DNA of 64,000 nucleotides from Vibrio sp. SNU_ST1 (GCF_030563405.1 NZ_CP130748.1:682001-746000); one strand, 5' to 3'; shown: positions 34,202 through 43,924, counted from the stretch's first letter. Notes: generated from the sequence alone by a model not told the origin. A program made the numbers and translations.

Positions 34202-35539
34202 TTACACATTTAACGCTAAGATCTTGGAATTCCTTTGATAGTTGTACAGACCTTGCTTTTCCATTGGTAATTCATCAACAGCAATCTCATAAAAACCCTG
34301 TTCACGGAACCAATGAAGGCTGTGTGTGGTAAGAACAAAGATCTGGTCGATATCACGAGATTTGGACTGATGACGCATGTAATCCAGCAGTAATTGCCCA
34401 CGGTTTCCATCTCGGTAGTCTGGGTGAATTGCCACGCAGGCCATCTCTGCCATGTGATCTTCTGGATAAGCGTATAGCGCAGCGCAACCAATGATCAGAC
34501 CGTCTTTTTCGATGATGGTAAAACGATGGACTTCTTGCTCTAACTGCTCTCTTGAGCGACGAACGAGAATACCTTGTTCTTCAAGAGGGCGAATTAGGTC
34601 AAAGATACCACCGATGTCATCAATCTGAGCTTGTCTGACTTGTTCGGCACTCGCCATGACCACTTGGGTTCCAATACCATCAAAAGAGAACAATTCTTGG
34701 ATCAATGCGCCATCGACTTTGTAGCTGATTAAGTGACAACGAGGCACGCCTGCTCGGCAAGCGGAGATCGCTCCTTTCAAGAAGCGCAGTGTTCCGGTGC
34801 TCATGTCTTCGGCGGGGTTCTGGGACTCCGTTAAGCGTTCAAGAATTTGCTTGGCGTCTTTAGGGAAGAGTTCGGCGAGTACATTTCCGCTTTCGTCAGT
34901 CACCCCTTGCTCAGAACAAAAGCCAATCAGTTTGTCGGCTTTTAAACGGATAGCAACTTGTGTCGCGACCTCTTCCGAAAGCAGGTTAAAGCTTTCGCCA
35001 GTGACTGAACTGGCAATAGGCCCAAGAAGGACGATGGAACCTTGGTCAAGGGTGCGATTGATCCCTTCGATGTCTATTCGACGAATACGTCCGCTGTGGC
35101 AGTAATCCGTACCATCATCGACGCCTAAGGGTTGAGCGGTAATGAAGTTACCACTCATCACATTGAGTTGAGTTCCTGCCATTGGGGTGTTGTTCAAACT
35201 CATTGAAAGGCGAGCGGTGATCGCAAGTTGCAGTTGTCCAGCCGCCTGCATTGCAACACCTAAAGAATATTCATCTGTGACTCTAATATTTTTATGGTAA
35301 GGCGTATGGCAGTCTTGTTTCTCTAACAGTTGGTTGATCTGTGGTCTTGCCCCATGAACGAGAACAATCTTAACCCCAAGGCTATGAAGCAGGGCTATAT
35401 CACTGATAATGTTGCCAAAGTTTCTATCGGCAACGGCTTCACCTCCCAACATAATCACCATGGTTTTACCACGGTGAGCATTTACATAAGGGGTCGATTG
35501 CCTAAAGCCTTTGACTAGCGCCGTGCTTCTTAATTTCAC
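34202..35539 (-). CDS. argA: Amino-acid N-acetyltransferase (N-acetylglutamate synthase)
   Basis: 445 residues, the usual size of the classical two-domain enzyme. Residues ~1-290 form an amino-acid-kinase-like domain ([27 protein letters not shown]), which binds the feedback inhibitor arginine. Residues ~300-445 are a GNAT acetyltransferase domain ([36 protein letters not shown]). It acetylates glutamate with acetyl-CoA in the first step of arginine synthesis. The start is GTG at 35539 with GGAAGG upstream. Two ARG boxes overlap the promoter region. Confidence 0.95.
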   Translation of the reverse strand: MKLRSTALVKGFRQSTPYVNAHRGKTMVIMLGGEAVADRNFGNIISDIALLHSLGVKIVLVHGARPQINQLLEKQDCHTPYHKNIRVTDEYSLGVAMQAAGQLQLAITARLSMSLNNTPMAGTQLNVMSGNFITAQPLGVDDGTDYCHSGRIRRIDIEGINRTLDQGSIVLLGPIASSVTGESFNLLSEEVATQVAIRLKADKLIGFCSEQGVTDESGNVLAELFPKDAKQILERLTESQNPAEDMSTGTLRFLKGAISACRAGVPRCHLISYKVDGALIQELFSFDGIGTQVVMASAEQVRQAQIDDIGGIFDLIRPLEEQGILVRRSREQLEQEVHRFTIIEKDGLIIGCAALYAYPEDHMAEMACVAIHPDYRDGNRGQLLLDYMRHQSKSRDIDQIFVLTTHSLHWFREQGFYEIAVDELPMEKQGLYNYQRNSKILALNV

Positions 35540-35553
35540 AGAATAAGCCTTCC

Positions 35554-35592
35554 TTGTTTATTTATTCGATAATTTAGCATTTAAATTCAAAT
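35554..35592 (-). promoter_or_regulatory. Tandem ARG boxes (ArgR operator) of argA
   Basis: Two 18-bp half-conserved palindromes, 35554-35571 and 35575-35592, separated by exactly 3 bp, which is the standard ArgR arrangement. The distal one (ATTTGAATTTAAATGCTA on the minus strand) is a good match; the proximal one (CGAATAAATAAAC) is weaker. Located 15-53 bp before the GTG. Confidence 0.65.
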
Positions 35593-35685
35593 CTGAACAA
35601 CAACTTTTTGGAATGAAGCGCAAACTATTCTCATCTAGGCTTCGTTTTATAAACTGTCTCAGTGTACAATGCGTACAGCATCCTT

Positions 35686-36174
35686 ATGAGTCGTAAACGA
35701 ATGCAAAAAAATCCAGTAAGAAAAAGTAAGATTGATGAGATCGCAAAAGGTCTCTACAGTGGAGCAGAGCAACGCAACAAACCTAAATTGAGACGTAAGC
35801 TCATTGAACGCAGTTTAATGGTTTTAGCTTTGGTGGGTTCGTTTGCCGTCGCTTCCTTGTTCGCCGATGTGTTTTATAGAGTGCAAGATGCGATAACACC
35901 TAATAGTCAAATATATGGAACTTGGGTCGAGCAAGATGTCGCTCGTTATGCTGCGGACGAGTTTGTACTGAGTGAAAATGGTGTGTCAGTGCGAGGCTCT
36001 GTTGTGTCGACTCATTTTGATTTTGATGGCAAGTACTTCGAATATAAGGCAGGTAATAAAACGTATCACTTTCGCCTAACGAATTCTGATAAAACAGAAA
36101 TGATGCTTGTATCGGATAATCACTATAATCCAGTCTTTCGCCTTAAAGGTTATATTGATAACTCAGTTCGATAG
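35686..36174 (+). CDS. DUF2850 family membrane-anchored protein
   Basis: 162 residues from the ATG at 35686; an in-frame GTG at 35662 and ATG at 35701 are alternatives and no start has a strong ribosome site. A basic N-terminus (RKRMQKNPVRKSK) is followed by one membrane segment (~residues 45-62, SLMVLALVGSFAVASLFA), then a C-terminal domain of strands (YGTWVEQDVARYAADEF, SVRGSVVSTHFDFDG) that should be periplasmic. The family is typical of Vibrio and has no known function. Confidence 0.75.
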   Translation: MSRKRMQKNPVRKSKIDEIAKGLYSGAEQRNKPKLRRKLIERSLMVLALVGSFAVASLFADVFYRVQDAITPNSQIYGTWVEQDVARYAADEFVLSENGVSVRGSVVSTHFDFDGKYFEYKAGNKTYHFRLTNSDKTEMMLVSDNHYNPVFRLKGYIDNSVR

Positions 36175-36264
36175 GTTATCTTCTTGTAAACTCTTACAAA
36201 CTAAGATTGTGTTATCTGATCGTTTTTGTCATCCTCGATGCATAGAATATTTAGGATGACTCTT

Positions 36265-37368
36265 GTGATTAAAAAATGGCTTCCCCTTGTTGCTGCCTCT
36301 TTCTTATTTGGCTGTGCTCAACCCACTGATCTTGCCCAACAACACCTTGATGGTGAATTTCCCCGAACCTTAAATAAGGTCGATTTGGTTGAATCTAATA
36401 AACCAAGAGACTTCACCGCATTTGCAGAGCAAGCTGAGATGGTGGTTTCTAAATCCCCTTCGATGGCTAAAATCTATGAGCCGCTTTATCAGCAACTCAA
36501 TGAATGGGCGGTGCTGAGTGGAGAGCCAAGCGAGCTAGCGAATTTTGGCGTTCAAACTGCTCAATTAGGTGGCGGCGATAAGCAAGGCAATGTTTTGTTC
36601 ACGGGCTATTTTTCTCCTGTAATGGAGTTGCGACATGAAGCAAACGAAGAATATCGATTCCCTGTTTATGGGCTTCCAGAGTGTGATAAAGAGTGCCCAA
36701 CACGCGAAGAGATCTACAACGGTGCATTAGAAGGCCAAGGTCTTGAGTTAGGTTATTCAGCAAACCGTATCGACCCATTTATGATGGAAGTACAGGGCAG
36801 TGGCTTTGTGCATTTCGGAGATGATGACACGCTGCAATATTTTGCATACGCGGGTAAGAACAACAAAGCTTACGTGAGTATCGGCCGTGTTTTGATCGAG
36901 CGAGGTTTAGTGCCACGCGAAAAAATGTCATTGAAAGCAATCAAAGAGTGGGTCTTGGCGAACGATCCTGAAGTGGTAAAAGAGCTGCTTGAGCAAAACC
37001 CATCTTTCGTCTTCTTTAGCGCGAGAGATGATCTATCCGTAATGGGTAGCGCTGGCATTCCTCTATTACCGATGGCAGCGGTAGCGGGCGATCGCTCTAT
37101 CTTACCAATGGGAACACCTATCTTGGCTGAGGTTCCGTTACTGAATGCTGATGGTACTTGGAGCGGCGCGCACCAACTAAGACTACTATTGGTTTTAGAT
37201 ACCGGTGGTGCGGTTAAGCAAAACCATTTGGACCTCTACCATGGTATGGGCCCACGAGCAGGAACTGAAGCGGGTCATTACAAGCATTTTGGTCGGGTGT
37301 GGAAGCTGGGTCTAGATGGCAGCGCAACCGAAGCGCCTTGGGCTTTGCCTCCTGAAAAGGTCGAGTAA
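36265..37368 (+). CDS. mltA: Membrane-bound lytic murein transglycosylase A
   Basis: 367 residues from the GTG at 36265, with AGGA 8 bases upstream; an ATG at 36256 overlaps that site and is less likely. A lipoprotein signal ends in the lipobox LFGC, so the protein is anchored in the outer membrane. Further features are the MltA and 3D domains: LFTGYFSPVMELR, MEVQGSGFVHFGDD (barrel), and LLVLDTGGAVKQNHLDLYHGMGPRAG with catalytic Asp in the 3D domain. It cleaves peptidoglycan glycan strands to 1,6-anhydro-muropeptides; the importer AmpG is encoded 5 kb away. Confidence 0.93.
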   Translation: MIKKWLPLVAASFLFGCAQPTDLAQQHLDGEFPRTLNKVDLVESNKPRDFTAFAEQAEMVVSKSPSMAKIYEPLYQQLNEWAVLSGEPSELANFGVQTAQLGGGDKQGNVLFTGYFSPVMELRHEANEEYRFPVYGLPECDKECPTREEIYNGALEGQGLELGYSANRIDPFMMEVQGSGFVHFGDDDTLQYFAYAGKNNKAYVSIGRVLIERGLVPREKMSLKAIKEWVLANDPEVVKELLEQNPSFVFFSARDDLSVMGSAGIPLLPMAAVAGDRSILPMGTPILAEVPLLNADGTWSGAHQLRLLLVLDTGGAVKQNHLDLYHGMGPRAGTEAGHYKHFGRVWKLGLDGSATEAPWALPPEKVE

Positions 37369-37422
37369 ACAACAATAAATGGGGCATTGAAAGCGAATCG
37401 CTAATCCCCTAGACTTTTAATT

Positions 37423-37455
37423 CAAGAGTGCGTATAAAACGCACTCTTTTCTTTT
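37423..37455 (+). terminator. Terminator of mltA
   Basis: AAGAGTGCGT / ACGCACTCTT stem with a short loop, then TTCTTTTTC. Confidence 0.85.
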
Positions 37456-37480
37456 TCTCAGAAATAAATTGGCGGCAACA

Positions 37481-38290
37481 ATGCGTGAATTGACCACTCC
37501 AGCTTCAGATAACTATGACCAACGATTTGGTGGCACTCGTCGCCTATATGGCAATAGTGAAGTCGACATACTTAGAGCTGCACACGTGTGTGTGATCGGT
37601 ATTGGCGGTGTCGGTTCATGGGCTGTTGAAGCGCTTGCTCGTACTGGTTTAGGTGAGCTGACGTTGATCGATATGGATGACGTGTGCGTAACAAACATTA
37701 ACCGTCAGATCCACGCAATGTCAGGAACTGTCGGTAAGAGTAAAATCGAAGTGATGGCTGAGCGCGTTAAGCTGATTAACCCTGAGTGTAAAGTTAACCT
37801 GATTGACGATTTCATCGGTCCTGACAACCAAGCTGAATACCTGTCGAAAGAGTTCGATTTTGTTCTGGATGCGATCGATAGCATGAAAGCTAAGGCTTCT
37901 TTGTTGGCGTATTGCCGTAGTAACAAAATCAAAGTAATCACCACTGGTGGCGCGGGTGGTCAAATCGATCCGACGCAAATCAAAGTAGCCGATCTGACCA
38001 AGACGATTCAAGATCCGCTAGCAAAGAAGCTAAAAGATACCCTTCGTCGTCATCATAACTTCCCTAAGAACCCTGCGCGTAAGTTTGGTATCGATTGTGT
38101 GTTCTCGACTGAGCAACTTAAGTACCCACAAGCTGATGGCAGTGTATGTGCTGCGAAAGCGACAGCGGAAGGTCCAAAACGTATGGATTGTGCGACGGGT
38201 TTTGGTGCCGCGACAGTGGTAACCGCGACTTTTGGTTTTGTGGCTGTTTCGCGTATCGTAGAAAAGCTGATTCAAAAGCATTCTAAATAG
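37481..38290 (+). CDS. tcdA: tRNA threonylcarbamoyladenosine dehydratase
   Basis: 269 residues from the ATG at 37481 (an in-frame TTG at 37469 is possible). E1-like ThiF-fold enzyme that dehydrates t6A37 to cyclic ct6A in tRNAs reading ANN codons, using ATP. It shows HVCVIGIGGVGSWAVEALAR (ATP-binding loop), LIDMDDVCVTNINRQIHA, VTTGGAGGQIDPTQI and DCVFSTEQLKYP, all as in E. coli TcdA (CsdL). The enzyme works with the CsdA-CsdE sulfur relay; csdE follows on the same strand and csdA converges. Confidence 0.95.
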   Translation: MRELTTPASDNYDQRFGGTRRLYGNSEVDILRAAHVCVIGIGGVGSWAVEALARTGLGELTLIDMDDVCVTNINRQIHAMSGTVGKSKIEVMAERVKLINPECKVNLIDDFIGPDNQAEYLSKEFDFVLDAIDSMKAKASLLAYCRSNKIKVITTGGAGGQIDPTQIKVADLTKTIQDPLAKKLKDTLRRHHNFPKNPARKFGIDCVFSTEQLKYPQADGSVCAAKATAEGPKRMDCATGFGAATVVTATFGFVAVSRIVEKLIQKHSK

Positions 38291-38292
38291 CC

Positions 38293-38337
38293 GCTTATTA
38301 GTGGCGAAATAGCAGCTTATTAGTAGCGAAATAATTA
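38293..38337. repeat. 22-bp tandem repeat, two copies
   Basis: GCTTATTAGTGGCGAAATAG (from 38293) recurs from 38315 with one change in the first 20 bases, then decays. It lies in the tcdA-csdE spacer. Confidence 0.7.
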
Positions 38338-38393
38338 GTTATTAGAGACCAAACAGCAACCGATTTACACCTAACAACCTACTGGATACTAAA

Positions 38394-38822
38394 ATGACCA
38401 CATTCCCAAGCTCTCCATTCGGCAAAGAAATTACCAGTGATGAGATTGTCGCGAAGATGCAGACATTCAGCGGCTGGGAAGACCGTTATCGCCAGGTGAT
38501 TCAGTGGGGAAAAAAACTACCTAACATGCCTGATGAACTGAAAAGTGAGCAGGTTGTAGTGTCTGGTTGTGAAAGCCAAGTGTGGTTAGTTTCTCAGAAT
38601 ATCGATGGTGTTTGGCATTTTTGTGCTGATTCTGATGCGCGTATCGTTCGCGGTCTAATCGCATTAGTGATGGCTGCGTATGATGGAAAAACATCAGAGC
38701 AGGTTCAAGCGTTCGATATTGATGGTTACTTTGAACAAATCGGTTTAATTACCCACCTTAGCCCATCTCGTGGGAATGGATTAAAAGCGATTGTTGCTCA
38801 AATCCAAGATCTAAGTGCTTAA
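38394..38822 (+). CDS. csdE: Cysteine desulfurase sulfur acceptor CsdE
   Basis: 142 residues of the SufE/CsdE fold. The sulfur-accepting cysteine is in VVSGCESQVWLVSQ (residue ~62). Other family parts are FSGWEDRYRQVIQWGKKLP and FEQIGLITHLSPSRGNGL. It takes persulfide sulfur from CsdA. It is read in the same direction as tcdA, 103 bp downstream. Confidence 0.92.
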   Translation: MTTFPSSPFGKEITSDEIVAKMQTFSGWEDRYRQVIQWGKKLPNMPDELKSEQVVVSGCESQVWLVSQNIDGVWHFCADSDARIVRGLIALVMAAYDGKTSEQVQAFDIDGYFEQIGLITHLSPSRGNGLKAIVAQIQDLSA

Positions 38823-38844
38823 CATCTCTTAGGTACACAGAAAA

Positions 38845-38875
38845 AAGGGTTGACGCTAAACGCCAACCCTAAATA
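38845..38875. terminator. Shared terminator of csdE and csdA
   Basis: AGGGTTG / CAACCCT stem with inner CG pairs; AAAAAA on the left side gives the U tract for the minus strand. Confidence 0.75.
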
Positions 38876-38888
38876 ATTTCGTCACACC

Positions 38889-40100
38889 CTAAAGCATATC
38901 AACGGCTTTTTCTATTGCAGTTATGAGCTTTTCAACATCATCCATGTTGTTGTAAATACCAAATGAGATCCGTACAGTCCCTTTTACATTGAGTGCATCC
39001 ATTAATGGGTGCGCACAATGGTGGCCAGCGCGAACTGCAATACCTTGTTGATCTAATAGAGTTGCAATATCTTGATGGTGAACACCGTCCATCACAAAAG
39101 TTATCACACTTGCGTTGGGTTGATACCCCAAAACCTGAATATCATCCAGTTGACTGAGTGCAAGGTAGGTCTCGTGCTGTAGCTGATGGATGTGATTTTC
39201 GACATCTTGCTGTGCAAAACCACTTAACCATTTAATTGCGGTACTTAATGCTATCGCTCCCGCCACGTTTGGCGTGCCAGCTTCAAATTTCCCCGGAAGT
39301 TCAGAAAATGTGGTGCCAGAGAAAGAGACGCGCTCAACCATTTTACCACCGCCATGCCAAGGGGGCATCGCTTCGAGCAATTCAAGTTTGCCGTAAAGCA
39401 CCCCAATGCCAGCAGGGGCGTAAAGCTTGTGTCCTGAGAAAACGTAGAAATCCGCACCTAAAGCCGCAACATCAACGGGTTCATGCACAATACCTTGCGC
39501 TCCATCTACCACAACAATCGCATTCATCTTGTGCGCTTTCTCGATCACTTCTTCAATGGGCTGACGAGAACCAGTCACATTAGTTATCTGAGCCAGAGCA
39601 ACAATCTTGGTTCGATCATTTAAAAGAGCGTCAAAGGCAGTAAGATCAAATTCGCAATCTGACGTCATCGGTACTTTTACGACTTTCGCTCCGGTTTGTT
39701 CTGCAACAATTTGCCAAGGAACAATATTAGCGTGATGCTCCATTTCGCTGACTAATATCTCATCGCCAGGCTGGAGGATGCTTCTTGCGTAGGTTTGAGC
39801 GATCAGGTTGAGTGCTTCAGTGGCACCGCGAGTCCAAATGATCTCTTTTGAAGAACTTGCGCCGATAAACTGAGCGACCTTATCTCTTGCGGCTTCAAAT
39901 TGACTGGTCGCGTTCGCTGTTAAGCTATGACTACCACGGTGAACATTGGCATTTTGTTTGGAGTAGTACTGGCTAATGGCATCAATAACCACCTGAGGTT
40001 TTTGTGTCGTTGCCGCGCTGTCTAAATAAATCAACGGTTGTTGATTGATGGTTTGTGATAGCGCAGGAAACTGCTCTCGGATGTGATTGATATCAAGCAT
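38889..40100 (-). CDS. csdA: Cysteine desulfurase, CsdA type
   Basis: 403 residues, group II PLP-dependent cysteine desulfurase. PLP lysine in FSGHKLYAPAGIG; catalytic cysteine in RAGHHCAHPLMD; EMEHHANIVPWQ and YLDSAATTQKP are family segments. It removes sulfur from cysteine and passes it to CsdE. The usual E. coli order csdA-csdE is here changed to convergent genes ending 66 bp apart. Confidence 0.93.
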   Translation of the reverse strand: MLDINHIREQFPALSQTINQQPLIYLDSAATTQKPQVVIDAISQYYSKQNANVHRGSHSLTANATSQFEAARDKVAQFIGASSSKEIIWTRGATEALNLIAQTYARSILQPGDEILVSEMEHHANIVPWQIVAEQTGAKVVKVPMTSDCEFDLTAFDALLNDRTKIVALAQITNVTGSRQPIEEVIEKAHKMNAIVVVDGAQGIVHEPVDVAALGADFYVFSGHKLYAPAGIGVLYGKLELLEAMPPWHGGGKMVERVSFSGTTFSELPGKFEAGTPNVAGAIALSTAIKWLSGFAQQDVENHIHQLQHETYLALSQLDDIQVLGYQPNASVITFVMDGVHHQDIATLLDQQGIAVRAGHHCAHPLMDALNVKGTVRISFGIYNNMDDVEKLITAIEKAVDML

Positions 40101-40187
40101 CTATTCTTACCTAAAATCTTGGAAATTGTTGCTAGCGTTATGCTGAGCGGTATCGTTATTTTATCGCGACTTGTTAATCGTTGCTGA

Positions 40188-41081
40188 CTAATCTTGATGA
40201 TTCCAGCTATTTTCTCGTTCTTTAACCTGCGTAAACAGCTTTTGGTTAACAGGAACTTCTATCTTATGCTTGAGTGCTGTGTTTATTAGGTGTCCTGTTA
40301 TGAAGTCGATCTCTGTCTTACGTTGGTAAAACATATCTTGCTTCATGGATGAGTTGTTCTGCGCCGTGGCTTGGATAACGTGTTTTACGCTTGCTTCCAA
40401 TTCATCGTATGAACAAGCGATCCCTTCGGCTTGCATAACCTGCCTGAGCTCTTTAACTATAGAACTCAAAATATCCTCAAACCTTTTATCTGCAAGCTCG
40501 CCATTCTTGATTTGTTCTAGCCCGGTTAGCGGGTTGATCGCACAATTGATGGCGAGTTTAGTCCATAGCGCCGTTTTTATTTCAGGATTCCAACTCACGG
40601 CAGGTAAGGCATGTTCCAACACATCAACTAAAAAAGTGCACTGTTGACCCTTGAGGTTAAAAGCACCCAATTGAGTTTGTCCTAACCCTGTGTGACAAAC
40701 GTTATTCTTGTCGGGCTTGAATGCGGCTTGGGTGGTGGTGGCTAGTACTACCGGCTGATCATTAATTTGAGCCGCTATCTGATCAACTGCGCCCATTCCG
40801 TTATGCATGAACATGAGAATGGTATCAGAGTCGATATATTGAAGTAACGGAGTGGTAGCTTCTTCTACTTGCCAAGCTTTGACTGTGAAGATCACTAAGT
40901 CACTCGCTGATAGCTTTTCGATATTATTGTTACTGAAGGAAAGGGAGGTTTGCTCATCAAGTGATAGGTCTCTCGAGTTGTCAGAGGAGCGACTCCACAA
41001 AGAGACATTATGACCAGCTTGAAGTAGTTTTATTGCCCATAAAGAGCCGATAGCCCCAGGCCCAACAATCGTGATGTTCAC
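40188..41081 (-). CDS. panE: Ketopantoate reductase family protein
   Basis: 297 residues. N-terminal NADP-binding Rossmann fold begins with ITIVGPGAIGSLWAIKLLQAGH; the central HNGMGAVDQI and the C-terminal helical domain with LWTKLAINCAINPLTGL (catalytic Lys expected here) match PanE. The enzyme reduces 2-dehydropantoate to pantoate for CoA synthesis. Paralogues with other substrates exist, so specificity is inferred. Start at 41081; lies 87 bp upstream of csdA on the same strand. Confidence 0.85.
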   Translation of the reverse strand: MNITIVGPGAIGSLWAIKLLQAGHNVSLWSRSSDNSRDLSLDEQTSLSFSNNNIEKLSASDLVIFTVKAWQVEEATTPLLQYIDSDTILMFMHNGMGAVDQIAAQINDQPVVLATTTQAAFKPDKNNVCHTGLGQTQLGAFNLKGQQCTFLVDVLEHALPAVSWNPEIKTALWTKLAINCAINPLTGLEQIKNGELADKRFEDILSSIVKELRQVMQAEGIACSYDELEASVKHVIQATAQNNSSMKQDMFYQRKTEIDFITGHLINTALKHKIEVPVNQKLFTQVKERENSWNHQD

Positions 41082-41141
41082 AGCAATACCGAGATGAGAA
41101 AGTGATGCTGCAAGGATAGCGAGGCATTAAATGAAAGCAAT

Positions 41142-41170
41142 AAAAAATGGCACCCGAGGGTGCCATTTTG
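41142..41170 (-). terminator. Terminator of ompK
   Basis: AAAATGGCACC / GGTGCCATTTT with a CGAG loop; on the minus strand it ends in TTTTTTA. Confidence 0.9.
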
Positions 41171-41191
41171 GAAACTTTCTTAGAGGTTCAA

Positions 41192-41974
41192 TTAGAACTT
41201 GTAAGTTACTGCAACGTAGTGACCAAAGCCTGTTGATTTGAATCCATCAGTATCTTTAATACCGTAGATGTCTTTGTAACCTTTTAGGCCATAACCAACA
41301 GCGAAACGATCTGAGTGCCAGTAGATACCATTGTACATTGCACCACCGTTACTTGCAGAAGAGTACTTGTCTTCCAGACCAAATTGGTAATCGATGTAAC
41401 CTTGGTAAGAGATGAATGAACCGTTTTCGAAGAAGTAGAAAGGTTTAAACCAGTTTGCAGAAACTTGGTAACCGTTCCAATCTTTCTTGTTTGAATCGTA
41501 TGTACCGTAAAGGTTTAGGCCAATTTTGCCTAACCACGGAACCATTACGTCAGAACCCAAACCAACTTTTTGAGTGTTAACGCCAGAGTTACCACCCCAT
41601 TCCATAAGTGTAGATACGTAAAGCTCTTGAACTGGACCAAAAGAAAGATCTTTACCTGTTAGTCCATCAATAGACATGCGAGGCGCAAATTTCATGAACA
41701 TCTTTTCAGACTTTGCTTTATCGCTGCTTGAGTCTGACGTTAGGTTGAATACGTCAACGTAACCGTAAAGATCGAAGATTCCAGAGCGACCGCCAAATTC
41801 CATCTCTAGGTAATCATGAGTTGATTCGCCCGGAAGTTCGTCAATAGCACCCATAAGGTTGAATTGCATCCATTTGTAATCGTTCTTATGGATGTCGCCG
41901 TCAGAATAATCAGCTGCCATTACAGGAGCAGATACTGCTGCAAGTAGGCCAAGAGTTAAAAGTGATTTACGCAT
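41192..41974 (-). CDS. ompK: Outer membrane protein OmpK (nucleoside-specific channel family)
   Basis: 260 residues from the ATG at 41974, which begins a good signal peptide (MRKSLLTLGLLAAVSAPVMAA); the frame is open further upstream but without protein character. The mature part is a Tsx-like beta barrel with alternating strands (YKWMQFNLMGAIDELPG, MFMKFAPRMSIDGL, NGYQVSANWFKPFYFFENG) and a terminal aromatic residue (VAVTYKF) for outer membrane insertion. OmpK is known in vibrios as the receptor of phage KVP40. A CRP-like site lies ~130 bp upstream. Confidence 0.92.
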   Translation of the reverse strand: MRKSLLTLGLLAAVSAPVMAADYSDGDIHKNDYKWMQFNLMGAIDELPGESTHDYLEMEFGGRSGIFDLYGYVDVFNLTSDSSSDKAKSEKMFMKFAPRMSIDGLTGKDLSFGPVQELYVSTLMEWGGNSGVNTQKVGLGSDVMVPWLGKIGLNLYGTYDSNKKDWNGYQVSANWFKPFYFFENGSFISYQGYIDYQFGLEDKYSSASNGGAMYNGIYWHSDRFAVGYGLKGYKDIYGIKDTDGFKSTGFGHYVAVTYKF

Positions 41975-42502
41975 AATGGAACTCTCTATGTTTGAAATAA
42001 GTAACCCGCTAATCCGTGCGTGTTTATGATGTCCGAATGCCGAGCATAATAGCGATTTTGTTCTCAAATAAAAGTGAGACAGAGTGAAAACTATGATTAT
42101 TATGGTGAGTGCGATCACACTAACGTTCTAAATGATGGAACTTTAAAGTTGCTATGCATCTTGATGAATCCCCACTTCTATTGATTTTGTGAAATTCGAT
42201 TATTTTGTGTATAAATTGGTGAAATACCGCTCTAAGCAAACGATTCCACCAAAAATTGTGATATGTATATCAAAATCAACAGTATTTCTTTCTAAGCATT
42301 TTCTCGCAAAAAATGACTCATTCAATCCTGTCTTTGATCCACTTTAGGCCGACTTCGTACTGATGTTGGAATCTATTAATGAATGACTATAGTCTGAAAC
42401 TTAAAGATTGTGTGGATGGTTTTTGTCGCACGGAGGGGAATAACTTGAACTTAATTGTGAGTGGTGTAACCGACTCGTTCTATTACATTTTGAGGCCTAA
42501 AG
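41975..42502. promoter_or_regulatory. ompK upstream region with CRP-like site
   Basis: GGTGA-GTGCGA-TCACA at 42104-42119 matches the CRP consensus TGTGA-N6-TCACA at nine of ten positions, 130 bp before the ompK start. The remainder of this 528-bp stretch is A+T rich; I see no convincing gene. An open frame from 42379 runs through the ampG terminator and looks accidental. Confidence 0.5.
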
Positions 42503-42533
42503 TAAAAGAGGGTAGCTCAGTGCTACCCTCTTC
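42503..42533 (-). terminator. Terminator of ampG
   Basis: AGAGGGTAGC / GCTACCCTCT stem with a TCAGT loop; the minus-strand 3' side is TTTTAC. Confidence 0.8.
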
Positions 42534-42549
42534 TGTTTTGCTTTCTTTT

Positions 42550-43908
42550 TTATTCGTGGTTGTTTTTCGCTTTTTCTAATAAATCAGTGAAAAAGTGGCG
42601 TAGCGAATAGAGCATAATCAAACTCGGAATCACCATTAATGACGTCAGTATAAAGAAGGTTGACCAATCATTGAGGTAATCGACGAGCTCGCCACTGAAT
42701 GAAGCCAGTGTTGTTCTACCGAAATTACCTAAGGATGCTAATAAGGCATATTGCGTCGCTGAGAAAGCCTGACCAGTCAGTAAGGTTAAGAAAGAGACAA
42801 ATGCTACCGTCGAAAAGGCGGTTGTGAAGTTGTCGACAATGATAGTTGCCAAGAACAGAGTTTCACTAGGGCCAGCCTGAGCTATCCACGCAAACATTAG
42901 GTTGCTGGCTGCCATCGCTATGCCGCCAATCATCAGTCCGCGAACTATACCGAATTTCACATTGAAGACACTGCCTAGCAAGGTGAAGAATATCGTCGCG
43001 CCCCAACCGATTAACTTAGAGTAGTGGCCAATCTGTTCATTGCTAAAGCCTATCTCTTTATAGAAGGTGATAGACATTCTACCTAAGAAGGCTTCACCTA
43101 TCTTAAATAGGAACACAAACAGTAGAAGGGTGATGGCAACTTGAACTCCGTTTCGTTTGAAGAAATCATAAAACGGTTCTAGCACTGTAACGCTGAACCA
43201 AGCGACGACTTTTGAACCCACAACTCTGTTGTGACGTTGTTGTGCTTGCTCTTGTAATGCTTCACGTTGTGTATTGGGTTCTCCGACAAAAAGAGTAAAC
43301 AGCATTAACACGATAACCACACCAGCCATGCCGTAATACACACCATTCCAACCGATTGAGTCAGCATTGATAAAAGCGAGATAACCTGGAAGAGAATAGC
43401 CCGTCCACCATCCCATCACGGCCATTGCGGATGCTTGTGGCAACTTTGATGCTTCCGATTTTGGAAATGAATCAATACGGAAGGCATCAATGGCGACATC
43501 TTGAGTTGCAGAGGCGATAGCTATTCCGAGAGCAAGCATAGAGGTGAACATCAAGTCATTGGCTGGGTTTACTCCAGCAATGAACAGGGTACAGATCAAT
43601 ACCAAGCTTTGGCACAAGAATATCCAACTGCGTCGTTGGCCTAATATCGCGTGTAAAACTGGCAGTTTGACTCGGTCTACCAACGGTGCCCATAGAAAGT
43701 TAATAGCATAGACAGCAAACACACTGCCGAAATAACCGATCGCAGCACGAGTTAAACCGGCATCTTTTAGCCAACCAGACATGTTGGATCCAATTAGAAC
43801 CCATGGGAAGCCACTCGAACAACCGAGCATAAACACCCAAAGTAGACGTTTATCTAGGTAGCTGCGGAAAGTTTGCATCCAAGAAAGAGAGGGGGTGCCT
43901 GATGACAT
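42550..43908 (-). CDS. ampG: AmpG-type muropeptide permease (MFS)
   Basis: 452 residues with twelve or more hydrophobic helices. The N-terminus has LLWVFMLGCSSGFPWVLIGSNMSGWLKDAGL, and ATQDVAIDAFRID is the AmpG/acetyl-CoA transporter family signature. It imports anhydro-muropeptides released by lytic transglycosylases such as MltA for recycling and beta-lactamase signalling. A cytoplasmic loop (~residues 215-240, many Gln and Arg) divides the halves. The adjoining cyclophilin and yajG genes on the same strand resemble the yajG-ampG pairing of E. coli. Confidence 0.93.
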   Translation of the reverse strand: MSSGTPSLSWMQTFRSYLDKRLLWVFMLGCSSGFPWVLIGSNMSGWLKDAGLTRAAIGYFGSVFAVYAINFLWAPLVDRVKLPVLHAILGQRRSWIFLCQSLVLICTLFIAGVNPANDLMFTSMLALGIAIASATQDVAIDAFRIDSFPKSEASKLPQASAMAVMGWWTGYSLPGYLAFINADSIGWNGVYYGMAGVVIVLMLFTLFVGEPNTQREALQEQAQQRHNRVVGSKVVAWFSVTVLEPFYDFFKRNGVQVAITLLLFVFLFKIGEAFLGRMSITFYKEIGFSNEQIGHYSKLIGWGATIFFTLLGSVFNVKFGIVRGLMIGGIAMAASNLMFAWIAQAGPSETLFLATIIVDNFTTAFSTVAFVSFLTLLTGQAFSATQYALLASLGNFGRTTLASFSGELVDYLNDWSTFFILTSLMVIPSLIMLYSLRHFFTDLLEKAKNNHE

Positions 43909-43924
43909 GGGGCGTCCTTGTATA

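Noticed and set aside
41975..42118. 48-residue N-terminal extension of OmpK
   Set aside because: The signal peptide starts at 41974; the extension overlaps the promoter region and CRP-like site.
42379..42579. 66-codon plus-strand open frame upstream of ampG
   Set aside because: Runs through the ampG terminator and into the end of ampG; no good ribosome site.
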